Shown here piece after piece: positions 25,200 through 33,695 of a stretch of 64,000 nucleotides of DNA (the first letter of the stretch is position 1; each line of letters begins with the position of its first letter). The stretch comes from Marinifilum caeruleilacunae (GTDB taxonomy: Bacteria; Bacteroidota; Bacteroidia; Bacteroidales; Marinifilaceae), in assembly GCF_013141825.1 (NCBI RefSeq), contig NZ_RZNH01000022.1, positions 1-64,000 on the forward strand, given 5' to 3'. The translations under genes and the position numbers were made by a program. The notes under the pieces are model-generated. The model made no database searches and had not been told where the DNA came from. It saw only the letters and a list, made by a program, of their open reading frames with translations.

Positions 25200-25637
25200 A
25201 TTAGATCTGTTTTTTAGGCCCTCGAATATAAGCATAATTTGATTTAAAGATTGGCTGGTAAAGTAACTCTTATGTTGGAATAGATGGGTGGCTGAATGAG
25301 ATGTAAATTTTTGTTTTTAAAAAATTAAACAGGAGAGATTATTTTGGAAGGTTGTAACGGGCACAAGATCAGTCGAAAAGAGTTTATACAGGAAGGACTG
25401 TAATGATAAGCTTATTAGAATAGTAAAGCTTTAATTTAAAGTGGGTGTTAATAATTTTTTAATTCATGTGAACATTATTTTAAATTATTATTTGCACATA
25501 ATATTAAAAAGGGGTAGTTTTAATGTGTTGTTAAAATTAGCTAACAATACTTATTAAACGAGACATAAATCATCACTATAATTTATAAAAGAAGCTCTGA
25601 TTAGTATTTAATTCATGGTTGATTGAGTACTAAATTA

Positions 25638-25666
25638 AACCCCGAACTGGTAATTCGGGGTTTTTC
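25638..25666 (+). terminator. Orphan rho-independent terminator
   Basis: The perfect 9-bp stem AACCCCGAA/TTCGGGGTT with a seven-base loop is followed by TTTCTTTC on the plus strand. The minus-strand side lacks a T-run, so it serves a plus-strand transcript. The nearest plus-strand gene upstream (ridA) already has its own terminator 1.6 kb away. Confidence 0.72.
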
Positions 25667-25671
25667 TTTCT

Positions 25672-25705
25672 AAAAAATCCTCAAGCAGGAATGATTGAGG
25701 ATTTT
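25672..25705 (-). terminator. Terminator of the LolA-like gene
   Basis: The 11-bp stem AAAATCCTCAA/TTGAGGATTTT with a ten-base loop is followed by T residues on the minus strand, 18 bases after the stop at 25723. Confidence 0.78.
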
Positions 25706-25722
25706 CAAAGGTTCATCCGTAG

Positions 25723-26928
25723 CTATTTTTTCGATAGATTTTCGTTGGTTTTTCTGGTGTAGGTTAATCTTGCCTGTGGAATCCAGTTTTTGCCTTCATC
25801 GTTCGAAATTTTATTTTCTACAGTAAACTGATTCTCATCAATTTTTGTGTATATGAACTGACGACAGGTTCTGTTTGCATTTTTGTTTTCAGAATAGCTT
25901 ATATGGGTGTCTTCCATGATTAGGGTATTTTCATTTAAATCTCCCTGGAACATGTCAAAAGTTGAGGTAAAATCGTTGAAAGCTGCAATTCTGTATTTCT
26001 TACTTGTTGCATCGTATGTGAAATTAATGCTAAGGGTATTTGGAAAATAGTTTTCGTAGCTAATTTTCTCTTGCAATAAATTGGTTGATGCAAATTGAAT
26101 ACATGACTCTGTAGTTCCCCTTTCCTGATAGGTTCCTTGTCTTCCTACAAATTCCAGTTTTACATTCCAATCGCCTTGCATAAAGCTTAATTTTGATATT
26201 TCTTTACGCTTGGGCATTGCAAATAATGACTTATCAACTTTAGGATTAATTTCTACATTTTCAATTTGTGTAATTCGATCGCGTTGCCAGAATATGCGCT
26301 CAACAAAGAATGGCAGGATAATACCGTCTACATTTCTAAAATCATCGAAATACATTTCGGCTGGCGCTGGTCGTGCAAAATCAACCCAGGAAGCTTCACA
26401 TTTATATTCCAAATAGGTTTTGGCATCCAAAAACCATTTTTCTGATTTTCCATCATTTCGAGTGAGTTTCAGAACATACATTTCACTTCCATCTACATTT
26501 TCTTTTCCAACGAATTCAACTTGATGTCCTTTTTCCTTATAGTTTAAAAAAGGAGTAAAAAATTCGGCCTTTTGCTTAAATACATTGGTTTCGATGGTAT
26601 TTATGTTTCTGGCAAAATCTATCTCCTGCCAGGGATCAATTGTCCAGCCACACTTTCCGTTAAAACCTTCGAAAACATGCTGTTCTCCAAGATATAAATC
26701 GGAATAGTAGGCACCACATTTGGTTTTGTAGGTAGTAAAATCTTTTTCGAGGCTAAACGCGGTAAACCTTCCGGTAATTTTTAGCGCATTCACCTGTTCC
26801 CATTTTTCTGCTCCTCCATGTGCTTTAATGTGTTTTGCAATAATCTCATCAGCGGTTTGAGCTGAGAGAAATGAAGGCGTTAAAAACAGTGCAAACATCA
26901 CGAAGGCATGTAGTTTTTTCAGTTTCAT
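25723..26928 (-). CDS. Secreted two-domain protein: LolA-like plus lipocalin-like (DUF1579-type)
   Basis: A 401-residue exported protein with a signal peptide ending LSAQ near residue 23. The first half (TADEIIAKHIKAHGGAEKWEQVNALKITG..., ETNVFKQKAEFFTPFLNY) has the pattern of the LolA/LolB-like outer membrane lipoprotein-sorting fold. The second half (from about residue 250: SKLSFMQGDWNVKLEF, YDATSKKYRIAAFNDF) resembles DUF1579 proteins, which have a lipocalin-like barrel. Both folds bind hydrophobic ligands, but the ligand here is unknown. About 50 bases separate it from the beta-propeller gene on the same strand, so the two may form an operon. Confidence 0.72.
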   Translation of the reverse strand: MKLKKLHAFVMFALFLTPSFLSAQTADEIIAKHIKAHGGAEKWEQVNALKITGRFTAFSLEKDFTTYKTKCGAYYSDLYLGEQHVFEGFNGKCGWTIDPWQEIDFARNINTIETNVFKQKAEFFTPFLNYKEKGHQVEFVGKENVDGSEMYVLKLTRNDGKSEKWFLDAKTYLEYKCEASWVDFARPAPAEMYFDDFRNVDGIILPFFVERIFWQRDRITQIENVEINPKVDKSLFAMPKRKEISKLSFMQGDWNVKLEFVGRQGTYQERGTTESCIQFASTNLLQEKISYENYFPNTLSINFTYDATSKKYRIAAFNDFTSTFDMFQGDLNENTLIMEDTHISYSENKNANRTCRQFIYTKIDENQFTVENKISNDEGKNWIPQARLTYTRKTNENLSKK

Positions 26929-26979
26929 TTTGGGTATGTTTTATTGATTATTTTTTTTGATCTAGACTCAATTTCTGAA

Positions 26980-28206
26980 TTATTTTAATTCATAGCAAGC
27001 CATTTCTGTTAGATTTCTTAAATAGATTTTACCATTTGCAAATGATGGAGCTGTCCACGATTTGCCTTCTATGGCTTGTATGCTTCCCAACTCTGTGTAG
27101 GCTTCAGGCGTTGCTTTTACCTGTATCAGTTTTCCTTTGTCAGATAAAACCATAAGCTGGTCGCCAAGGCGAATTAAACTTCCTTTGCCAAAACCTCGTT
27201 TGGTCCATTTTTTCTCACCCGTTTCAACAGAAATACATTGCAATGCTGCTACATGGAAACCGTATACGTAGCCATTGTGATGAAGTGAAGAGCTGTAGTC
27301 ATTTTTCATACTTGTTCCACGGCTAATTTCTTTTGCCTTGTTATCATTAACTTCCAGAACAATAAATGCAGGGTTTCTAACTGCGGAAATAAAAATTTTA
27401 TTCCCATCAAAAACTATTGGCATTCCTGTAGGATTGCTCACTGGTGAGTTGTAGGTCCAAAGAGTATCGCCTGCAGTTGTTAAGGAATAAACTTTTCGTC
27501 CGTTGGCAAAAATAATGCACTCTTCTTCGTTAATTTTAGTTACCACAGGAGAGTTGTAAGTTGCCATACCTTCTCCTTTTTTCCATACCTCTTTACCCGT
27601 TTCTTTATCGAAAGCCATAAAAGCTCGAGAATCGGTTCCACCAACCTCAACAATCACATTCTTGCCAACCAGAACAGGAGATGAGCTAAATCCCCAACGA
27701 GGAATTTTACTTCCATACTCCTTCATAAAATCGATTTGCCACAATGTTTTGCCATCTTTTTTTGAGTTGGCGGTAAGTTTGCCGTAACTACTAAGACTGT
27801 AAATGTTATTTTCTCCAATTGCGGGTGTTGACCTTGGTCCATCGCCAAAGGTATCGAAGAACATTTTATCCACTTTTGTTCTCCAGATTTCATCACCTGT
27901 TTTGGCATCAAACGCTGCAATAAATTCATTTCCAGTTATGCTATCTTGCCTTTCGCTGATCATGGTGTAGATGTTGCCTCCTGCAATGGTTAATTCAGAA
28001 AAGCCATCGCCAAGCTTTTTTTTCCAAATGAGTTTTGGGGTTTTTTCATTGAAGCTGGTCAGTTGAACATTGTCTGCTGATCCGCTTCTGTTTACTCCTC
28101 TAAACTGATTCCACTCCTGATTAGGTGTTTCTTGAGCATGTGCAAAATTTATAATGGATGATACCATCAGTGCACAAATTGTTACAAATAGGTTTGTCTT
28201 TTTCAT
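26980..28206 (-). CDS. PQQ-like beta-propeller repeat protein, exported
   Basis: A 408-residue protein with a signal peptide (SIINFAHAQ, cleavage near residue 24). It contains repeated blades of the PQQ-enzyme type: WNQFRGVNRSGSADN, GDEIWRTKVD, GKTLWQIDFM, GKEVWKKGEGM, GDTLWTYNSPVSN and GEKKWTKRGFGKGS. The typical tryptophan docking residues are visible. This kind of propeller lacks the catalytic residues of PQQ dehydrogenases and normally serves binding or scaffold roles (as in BamB). It lies upstream of the LolA-like gene; both proteins act outside the cytoplasm. Confidence 0.85.
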   Translation of the reverse strand: MKKTNLFVTICALMVSSIINFAHAQETPNQEWNQFRGVNRSGSADNVQLTSFNEKTPKLIWKKKLGDGFSELTIAGGNIYTMISERQDSITGNEFIAAFDAKTGDEIWRTKVDKMFFDTFGDGPRSTPAIGENNIYSLSSYGKLTANSKKDGKTLWQIDFMKEYGSKIPRWGFSSSPVLVGKNVIVEVGGTDSRAFMAFDKETGKEVWKKGEGMATYNSPVVTKINEEECIIFANGRKVYSLTTAGDTLWTYNSPVSNPTGMPIVFDGNKIFISAVRNPAFIVLEVNDNKAKEISRGTSMKNDYSSSLHHNGYVYGFHVAALQCISVETGEKKWTKRGFGKGSLIRLGDQLMVLSDKGKLIQVKATPEAYTELGSIQAIEGKSWTAPSFANGKIYLRNLTEMACYELK

Positions 28207-28608
28207 TATTTTTTGATTTGATATTGGTCTAATTTAGCGATTAGAGATGTGATAAAAGATTGAAAATCAAAATCATCACTTTGTGATTGTATCAAATACT
28301 AAGCCGAAGGATAGAACTAACAAGTTATTAGAGAATTAATGAAAAATGAGGATGTAGATTTGTGTGTTTATCTGTACGATAATGAACGTTTTATGTACGC
28401 AAATGAATCGTTTTTTACTCTTATTTAGAATGGTTTTCTCACCTGGTTTAATAAGTATTACTCTGATCTGCCTCCATAAGACTGGCTTATTTAAACCGGT
28501 TATGAATAGATTGGATGTGTTCCCAAACACTTTGCAACAGCATTTATCTGTAACATAAATAGTAAACTTTGCAGAAGTTATTAGGATGCTTGATTTCAAT
28601 TAGACCTT
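28207..28608. other. Divergent intergenic region
   Basis: About 400 bases between the propeller gene (minus) and the hydrogenase-sensor gene (plus). It must hold promoters for both directions. I found no exact TAnnTTTG box, repeat, RNA gene or convincing coding frame in it. Confidence 0.5.
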
Positions 28609-30318
28609 ATGGATGTATTAAAACCAGTTTATACGGAACAGAACGATTGCCAGGATTGCTACAAGTGTATTCGGGAATGTACTTTAAAGGCAATTAAGGT
28701 GGTTAACAATTCAGCACAGATACTTCATAACGATTGTATTTATTGCGGTACATGTACACAGATTTGCCCTGTGAATGCCAAAAAGGTTCGAGACGATGTG
28801 AAACGCGTAAAGAAGATGATTCTTCGCGGAGAAAGAATTGTTGTTTCAGTTGCCCCTTCCTTTGTAACGGAGTTCCCTAACCTAAAGGATGAGCAATTTA
28901 TCGCTGCGCTGAAGGAGTTGGGTTTTGCCGAAGTATCAGAAACAGCGCTTGGAGCGCAGGAGGTATCCAAACAGGTTTCAAGTTATGTTGATCAGGGTGA
29001 GAACGGGGTGTACATATCGTCGGCCTGTCCTTCAATTGTAGAGATGATTTGTAAACACTATCCTGCTTTCAAGGACAATATCACACCATTTTTATCGCCA
29101 TTACTGACACATGCCAAGTATCTAAAGCAAAAGTTCCCCGATTCGAAGGTGGTCTTTATTGGTCCTTGTATTGCCAAAAAGGCCGAAAGCGACGAGTTCC
29201 CCAACCTGCTTGATGCATCTTTAACTTTTACGGATCTAAAGAACTGGCTAGAGGAAGAAAATCTTGATCCATACCTGTTTCCCGAAATTCAAGAAAATAA
29301 CAGCTTTATTCCTGGTAAAGCCGGACGTGGAATTCTTTACCCGATTGATGGTGGAATGATAATGGGGATGAAAGAAAACGTAACAGCAACAGATGCTGTA
29401 TACATGACTTTCTCGGGAATTGGCAATATTAAAAACGTTCTGAGCGATCTAAATAAATACCGGAAAACCAATAAATTGTTTTTGGAACTTCTGGCTTGCG
29501 AAGGTGGTTGTGTAAACGGACCTGGAGCAGAAAAGGAATATTCAACTGCTATTAAACGATTAGAGGTAATCAACAAACTGGATTCGGAAGAAGCCGTTGT
29601 ATTAAATACAGATTTTTCCATTCAAAGAGATTTTGATTCTATTTCGCCTATTCCAAAGTACGAACATTCCGAAAATAGTATAAAAGAAGCCTTAACCATG
29701 ATTGGAAAATACTCCGAAAAGGATGAAATCAACTGTGGTGGATGTGGGTACAACTCGTGTAGAGAGTTCGCAGAGGCATATTTGGAAGATCGATCTGAAC
29801 CCAATATGTGTGTATCATACATGAGAAAAATTGCACAGGATAAATCGTCGGCCTTGCTTCGTAAAATTCCTTCGGGAGTAGTCATTGTCAACGATGAACT
29901 TAAAATTATAGAGGCCAATCAGAGTTTTGCAGGAATATTAGGAGAAGAAATAGAGGAGGTTTACCAAACCATCCCAGGCTTGGTTGATGCCGATCTGAAA
30001 AAAATTATTCCATTCCATAAGTTATTTGCCTCTGCCTTGTCTACTGGTGTAGATAATTTGGAAAGAGATATCAAACACGGAAATAAAATGCTGCACGTGA
30101 GTGTGTTCAGCATTCATAAAAATAAGATTGTAGGTGCCATTGTTCGCGACATGTCTCAACCTTATATTCAAAGGGAAGAGGTAGTAAACAGGGCGAAAAC
30201 GGTAAACAGGAAAAACCTGGAAACGGTGCAGAAAATTGCTTACCTGCTTGGTGAAAATGCATCGGAGACTGAAGAAATGCTGAATTCGATAGTTGAATTT
30301 TATAAACCGGTGGAATAG
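28609..30318 (+). CDS. Sensory [FeFe]-hydrogenase-like protein with PAS domain (HydS type), copy 1
   Basis: A 569-residue protein. Two [4Fe-4S] ferredoxin motifs lie at C14-C24 and C43-C53. The H-domain follows (about 75-345): motif L1 reads SSACPS (C140 kept, A139 in place of the proton-transfer Cys), L2 reads PCIAKK (C187) and L3 reads CEGGC (C297, C301), so all four H-cluster Cys are present. A RnfB-type FeS domain (C376, C379, C384, C401) and a PAS domain (about 415-530) end the protein. From family knowledge, such Cys-to-Ala hydrogenases occur in group C sensors linked to kinases or phosphatases. It is followed by a PP2C gene. Confidence 0.85.
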   Translation: MDVLKPVYTEQNDCQDCYKCIRECTLKAIKVVNNSAQILHNDCIYCGTCTQICPVNAKKVRDDVKRVKKMILRGERIVVSVAPSFVTEFPNLKDEQFIAALKELGFAEVSETALGAQEVSKQVSSYVDQGENGVYISSACPSIVEMICKHYPAFKDNITPFLSPLLTHAKYLKQKFPDSKVVFIGPCIAKKAESDEFPNLLDASLTFTDLKNWLEEENLDPYLFPEIQENNSFIPGKAGRGILYPIDGGMIMGMKENVTATDAVYMTFSGIGNIKNVLSDLNKYRKTNKLFLELLACEGGCVNGPGAEKEYSTAIKRLEVINKLDSEEAVVLNTDFSIQRDFDSISPIPKYEHSENSIKEALTMIGKYSEKDEINCGGCGYNSCREFAEAYLEDRSEPNMCVSYMRKIAQDKSSALLRKIPSGVVIVNDELKIIEANQSFAGILGEEIEEVYQTIPGLVDADLKKIIPFHKLFASALSTGVDNLERDIKHGNKMLHVSVFSIHKNKIVGAIVRDMSQPYIQREEVVNRAKTVNRKNLETVQKIAYLLGENASETEEMLNSIVEFYKPVE

Positions 30319-30339
30319 AGCCAAATAATCTTGATTAGG

Positions 30340-31524
30340 ATGCACGATGATTTTTACATAGAGGTTGAGTGTCAGCAACGAAACCAATTGGGGCAATCGA
30401 TTTGTGGAGATGTTTTTATGTCGAGAAAGCTGAAGGACGAAGGCCGAACCATTCTTGTGCTTTCCGATGGCCTGGGTAGTGGAGTAAAAGCGAATGTTTT
30501 GGCTACCTTAACTTCGTCTATGATCCTGAATTACATGAAGGTGAATAAGGATATCAGGAAGGCTGCAGAGGTAATTATGAAGACTTTACCGGTTTGTAGC
30601 AAACGAAAAGCAGGTTATTCAACTTTTACCATTGTTGAAATAGAGTGTGACGGAGAAACCAGGATTATCTGTTATGACAATCCAGATTGCCTAATTCTAA
30701 GAGGTTTGGAATCTTTTCAACCAGAATGTGAAGAGTTGCATCCTGAAGGGGAGGCAAACAAAGGCAAGATTCTTTATTCTTATCGCTTCAAAGCCCAAAA
30801 AGAAGATCGTATTATTTTTTGCTCGGATGGCGTTACCAACTCAGGAATGGGATCGAAAAGATTACCATTTGGTTGGGGAATGGATAATGTTGACCAATTT
30901 GCCAGGGGATTGATCAGAAAACAACCTTATATCTCGGCGCGCCGATTGGGAAATGACATTGTAGAAAGAGCATGTGCAAACAATAGCAATCAGCCTAAAG
31001 ATGATACTTCATGTGCTGTTTTGTATTACCGCGAACCTCGAAACCTGATGATTTGCACAGGACCACCTTACGAAAAAACCAAGGATGCCAAGTTGGTGAG
31101 ACAAATGCAGGAGTTTGAAGGAACAAAAATTGTGTGTGGTGGTACAACTGCTGGAATTGTATCCCGCGAATTGCAAAAGCCAATCGAAGTAGATTTAAAT
31201 GTGTGCGATAGCGAATTGCCACCAGTATCGTTTATCGAGGGAGTTGATTTGGTTACCGAAGGAATTTTGACCTTGGGGAAAGTGCACAGGATCTTAAACA
31301 ATTACAATCAAAATACAGTTCTAAGAAACGGGCCGGCCGATCGAATTGTAAAGCTACTTTTAGAAAGTGATAAGATCTTTATCATTAATGGAACGAAAAT
31401 AAATGTGGCACATCAGGATCCAAAACTGCCTGTCGAATTAGAAATTAGGAGAACGGTTGTAAAGAATATCGTTGCACTGCTTGAGGAAAAGTTTTTAAAA
31501 GAAGTAGATCTTAGCTATATTTAG
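30340..31524 (+). CDS. SpoIIE-type PP2C phosphatase, copy 1
   Basis: A 394-residue protein starting MHDDFYIEVECQQRN at the ATG at 30340; the start matches the paralogue at 33695 residue for residue in layout, and an in-frame TTG nine bases upstream is rejected. The PP2C/SpoIIE core (about 1-235) shows ICGDVFMSRK, LVLSDGLGSGVKAN, IFCSDGVTNSG and PKDDTSCAV, giving the metal-binding Asp residues. The 160-residue C-terminal part (LMICTGPPYEK, CGGTTAGIVSRE) is not a domain I recognise and is shared with copy 2. It probably dephosphorylates a partner under control of the upstream hydrogenase-like sensor. Confidence 0.84.
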   Translation: MHDDFYIEVECQQRNQLGQSICGDVFMSRKLKDEGRTILVLSDGLGSGVKANVLATLTSSMILNYMKVNKDIRKAAEVIMKTLPVCSKRKAGYSTFTIVEIECDGETRIICYDNPDCLILRGLESFQPECEELHPEGEANKGKILYSYRFKAQKEDRIIFCSDGVTNSGMGSKRLPFGWGMDNVDQFARGLIRKQPYISARRLGNDIVERACANNSNQPKDDTSCAVLYYREPRNLMICTGPPYEKTKDAKLVRQMQEFEGTKIVCGGTTAGIVSRELQKPIEVDLNVCDSELPPVSFIEGVDLVTEGILTLGKVHRILNNYNQNTVLRNGPADRIVKLLLESDKIFIINGTKINVAHQDPKLPVELEIRRTVVKNIVALLEEKFLKEVDLSYI

Positions 31525-31554
31525 ACTGCACTAGATATAAAAACAATAAACTAA

Positions 31555-31806
31555 ATGGCTGAGAAAATCGAAATCACCATCTGTTTGGGAAGTTCATGCT
31601 TTTCAAGAGGGAATGGTAAAGCTCTTAAAGCAATTAATACTTATTTAGAAGAAAATAAATTAAAAGATAAGGTTTTCTTTCATGGAGAACTTTGTACGGG
31701 CAATTGCGCCAAAGGACCAATTCTAAAAATTGATGATGAATTGTATGAAGAAATTGATCCTGAAGGTGTAATTGAAATATTAAACGGGGTATTTGGCCTT
31801 GTTTAA
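31555..31806 (+). CDS. Thioredoxin-like [2Fe-2S] ferredoxin (NuoE/HydC C-terminal type)
   Basis: An 83-residue protein with the four cluster Cys in two pairs, CLGSSC near residue 10 and CTGNC near residue 47, separated by a helix-strand unit (ALKAINTYLEENKLKDKVFF). The pattern and size match the thioredoxin-like [2Fe-2S] module of NuoE and of bifurcating hydrogenases. It likely passes electrons to or from the flanking hydrogenase-like proteins. It lies 30 bases after the first phosphatase and 35 bases before the second sensor gene, so it belongs to the same transcript. Confidence 0.83.
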   Translation: MAEKIEITICLGSSCFSRGNGKALKAINTYLEENKLKDKVFFHGELCTGNCAKGPILKIDDELYEEIDPEGVIEILNGVFGLV

Positions 31807-31841
31807 GAAATCTTTAGTTTCCAACCCTAAAACCCCGTATT

Positions 31842-33695
31842 ATGGCTTTAATCCTTACAAATAAGGACAAGTGTAATTTAAGTTATACTTGTATTCGCGT
31901 TTGTCCTGCCAAAGCAATTAAAATTGAGAATGATTATGCTCATATCATTGGTAACAGGTGTATTGGCTGTGGAAATTGTGTAACGGTATGTGCACAATCT
32001 GCCATCGAATACAGAAGTTCCGAAGAGCAGGTTAAAATGTTGCTTAGTGGCAACGATCCTGTTGTTGCCATTTGTGATCCGAGTATTTCAGGAGAATTTG
32101 ATGATATCTTAGATTATCGAAATTTTGTAGGAATGATCCGTGCTTTGGGCTTCGACTACGTTGTAGAAGCTGCATTTGGCGCCGACCTTGTTGCCTATAA
32201 ATACAAGAATCTATTCGATAATTTTCATGGTAAATATTACATCTCAACCAAATGTCCGGCTTTGGTAAATCAGGTCGAAAACTTTCACCCCGATTTGGTT
32301 GAAAACCTTGCGCCTATTGTACCACCAGGCGTTGCGATGGCAAAAGTTGTGCGCAAAAAATATGGGAAGAATGTAAAAATTGTTTCCTTATCGCCATGTG
32401 TAGCCAGTAAAAATGATGTGAAAGCTTTTAACGGTTCAGATGGTGATATTCATGCCGTACTGAGTTTTGTTGAATTGCGTAAATTATTTAAAGAGTACAA
32501 GATTACTGAAAATTCTGTGGAGTTTTCAGAATTCGATCCTCCTTTTGCACGATTGGGAGGTTTGTTCCCAATTAGTCATGGTTTGTTCCAGGCTGCCGAT
32601 ATTGATATCAGCATGTTGAATGGTGGCATTATTAGTACAGAAGGAAGAAATAACTTTTTGCGATCCATCAATGAGTTTAAAACTCAGCACAACTTGAATC
32701 AGCACCTGGATTTATTCTATTGTGAAGGCTGTATTATGGGACCTGGTACCTCTGCCGGGGGGCGTAAATTTTCAAGAAGATCGCAGGTAATAAGATATGT
32801 AAGAAAGAGACTGAAGACTTTTGACGAAGAGCAGTGGCAAAAAGAAATTGACGAATACAAAAACCTGGATTTAAACCGTGGATTTAAGTCGAGAGGACAG
32901 AGCCTGCCAACCCCTTCGGAAGATGAAGTGCATGCAGTGCTTATCGAAATGGGGAAGGAGAAAATTGAGGATCAGTTGGGATGTGGTTCATGCGGTTATG
33001 AATCGTGTAGAGAATTTGCCATTGCCAAATGCCAGGGATTGGCTAATTACGAAATGTGCTCTTCTTATACCATTAAAAATATGAACTCTGTTATTAAAGA
33101 GTTGAATTCGGCAAACGAGAAGTTATCGAAAACAAAAACCGCTTTAAAAGAATCGGAACGTATTGCCAATGAAGAACGAGTTGTAGCCCAGGAAGCATCG
33201 GAAACGGTATCAGCCATGCTACAAAAACTGCCTTCGGGAGTTGTTATCGTTGATGAGAATTTAAAAGTAATAGAATCGAATAAGAGTTTTGTTGATCTTC
33301 TTGGAGAGGAAACCAGGCTGTTGAGTGAAATTATACCAGGTTTAGTAGATGCGGATTTAACCAAATTAATCCCTTTTCACAAGCTGTTTTCTACGGTAAT
33401 TTTAAACGGTGAAGATATCTTGAATAAAGATGTTCATTACGGAAATTCGCTATTTAATGTATCGGTGTTTACCATTAAAAAGAACAAGATTGTAGGTGGT
33501 ATTATTCGAGATTTATATGCGCCGGAAGTTCGAAAAGAAGAGGTAATTGGAAGAGCTAGAGCTGTAATTAAGGAAAACCTCCAAACCGTGCAGCAAATTG
33601 CATTTCTGTTGGGAGAGAGTGCTTCCAAAACAGAAAAACTATTGAATTCAATTATTAAATCTCACACACCGAGTGATGACGAAAAATCTGAATAA
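31842..33695 (+). CDS. [FeFe]-hydrogenase-like PAS protein with degenerate H-domain, copy 2
   Basis: A 617-residue paralogue of the protein at 28609. The first ferredoxin motif is incomplete (C11, C17, C21 with Ser14 where the second Cys is expected); the second is intact (C40-C50). The H-domain is altered at three sites: L1 STKCPA has Lys137 at the proton-transfer position, L2 PCVASK has Ser189 where a Lys normally contacts the cyanide ligand, and L3 is CEGC (C294, C297), one residue shorter than CxxxC. A RnfB-like FeS motif (C381-C406), a coiled coil (about 410-465) and a PAS domain follow. Its stop overlaps the next start (TAATG). Confidence 0.84.
   Translation: MALILTNKDKCNLSYTCIRVCPAKAIKIENDYAHIIGNRCIGCGNCVTVCAQSAIEYRSSEEQVKMLLSGNDPVVAICDPSISGEFDDILDYRNFVGMIRALGFDYVVEAAFGADLVAYKYKNLFDNFHGKYYISTKCPALVNQVENFHPDLVENLAPIVPPGVAMAKVVRKKYGKNVKIVSLSPCVASKNDVKAFNGSDGDIHAVLSFVELRKLFKEYKITENSVEFSEFDPPFARLGGLFPISHGLFQAADIDISMLNGGIISTEGRNNFLRSINEFKTQHNLNQHLDLFYCEGCIMGPGTSAGGRKFSRRSQVIRYVRKRLKTFDEEQWQKEIDEYKNLDLNRGFKSRGQSLPTPSEDEVHAVLIEMGKEKIEDQLGCGSCGYESCREFAIAKCQGLANYEMCSSYTIKNMNSVIKELNSANEKLSKTKTALKESERIANEERVVAQEASETVSAMLQKLPSGVVIVDENLKVIESNKSFVDLLGEETRLLSEIIPGLVDADLTKLIPFHKLFSTVILNGEDILNKDVHYGNSLFNVSVFTIKKNKIVGGIIRDLYAPEVRKEEVIGRARAVIKENLQTVQQIAFLLGESASKTEKLLNSIIKSHTPSDDEKSE

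Larger units (their letters stand above)
25200..25722. other. Gene-free stretch with orphan plus-strand terminator
   Basis: These 523 bases show no convincing coding frame on either strand. They hold the promoter of the minus-strand pair at 24034-25199, a plus-strand terminator (25638-25666) with no gene before it, and a minus-strand terminator (25672-25705) for the next gene. The plus-strand terminator suggests an unannotated small RNA somewhere in about 25250-25665. No exact TAnnTTTG box was found to fix its start. Confidence 0.45.

Noticed and set aside
28336-28599. Possible 87-residue minus-strand protein in the divergent gap
   Set aside because: Composition looks non-coding, it has no recognisable domain, and it would overlap the promoter region of the hydrogenase-sensor operon.
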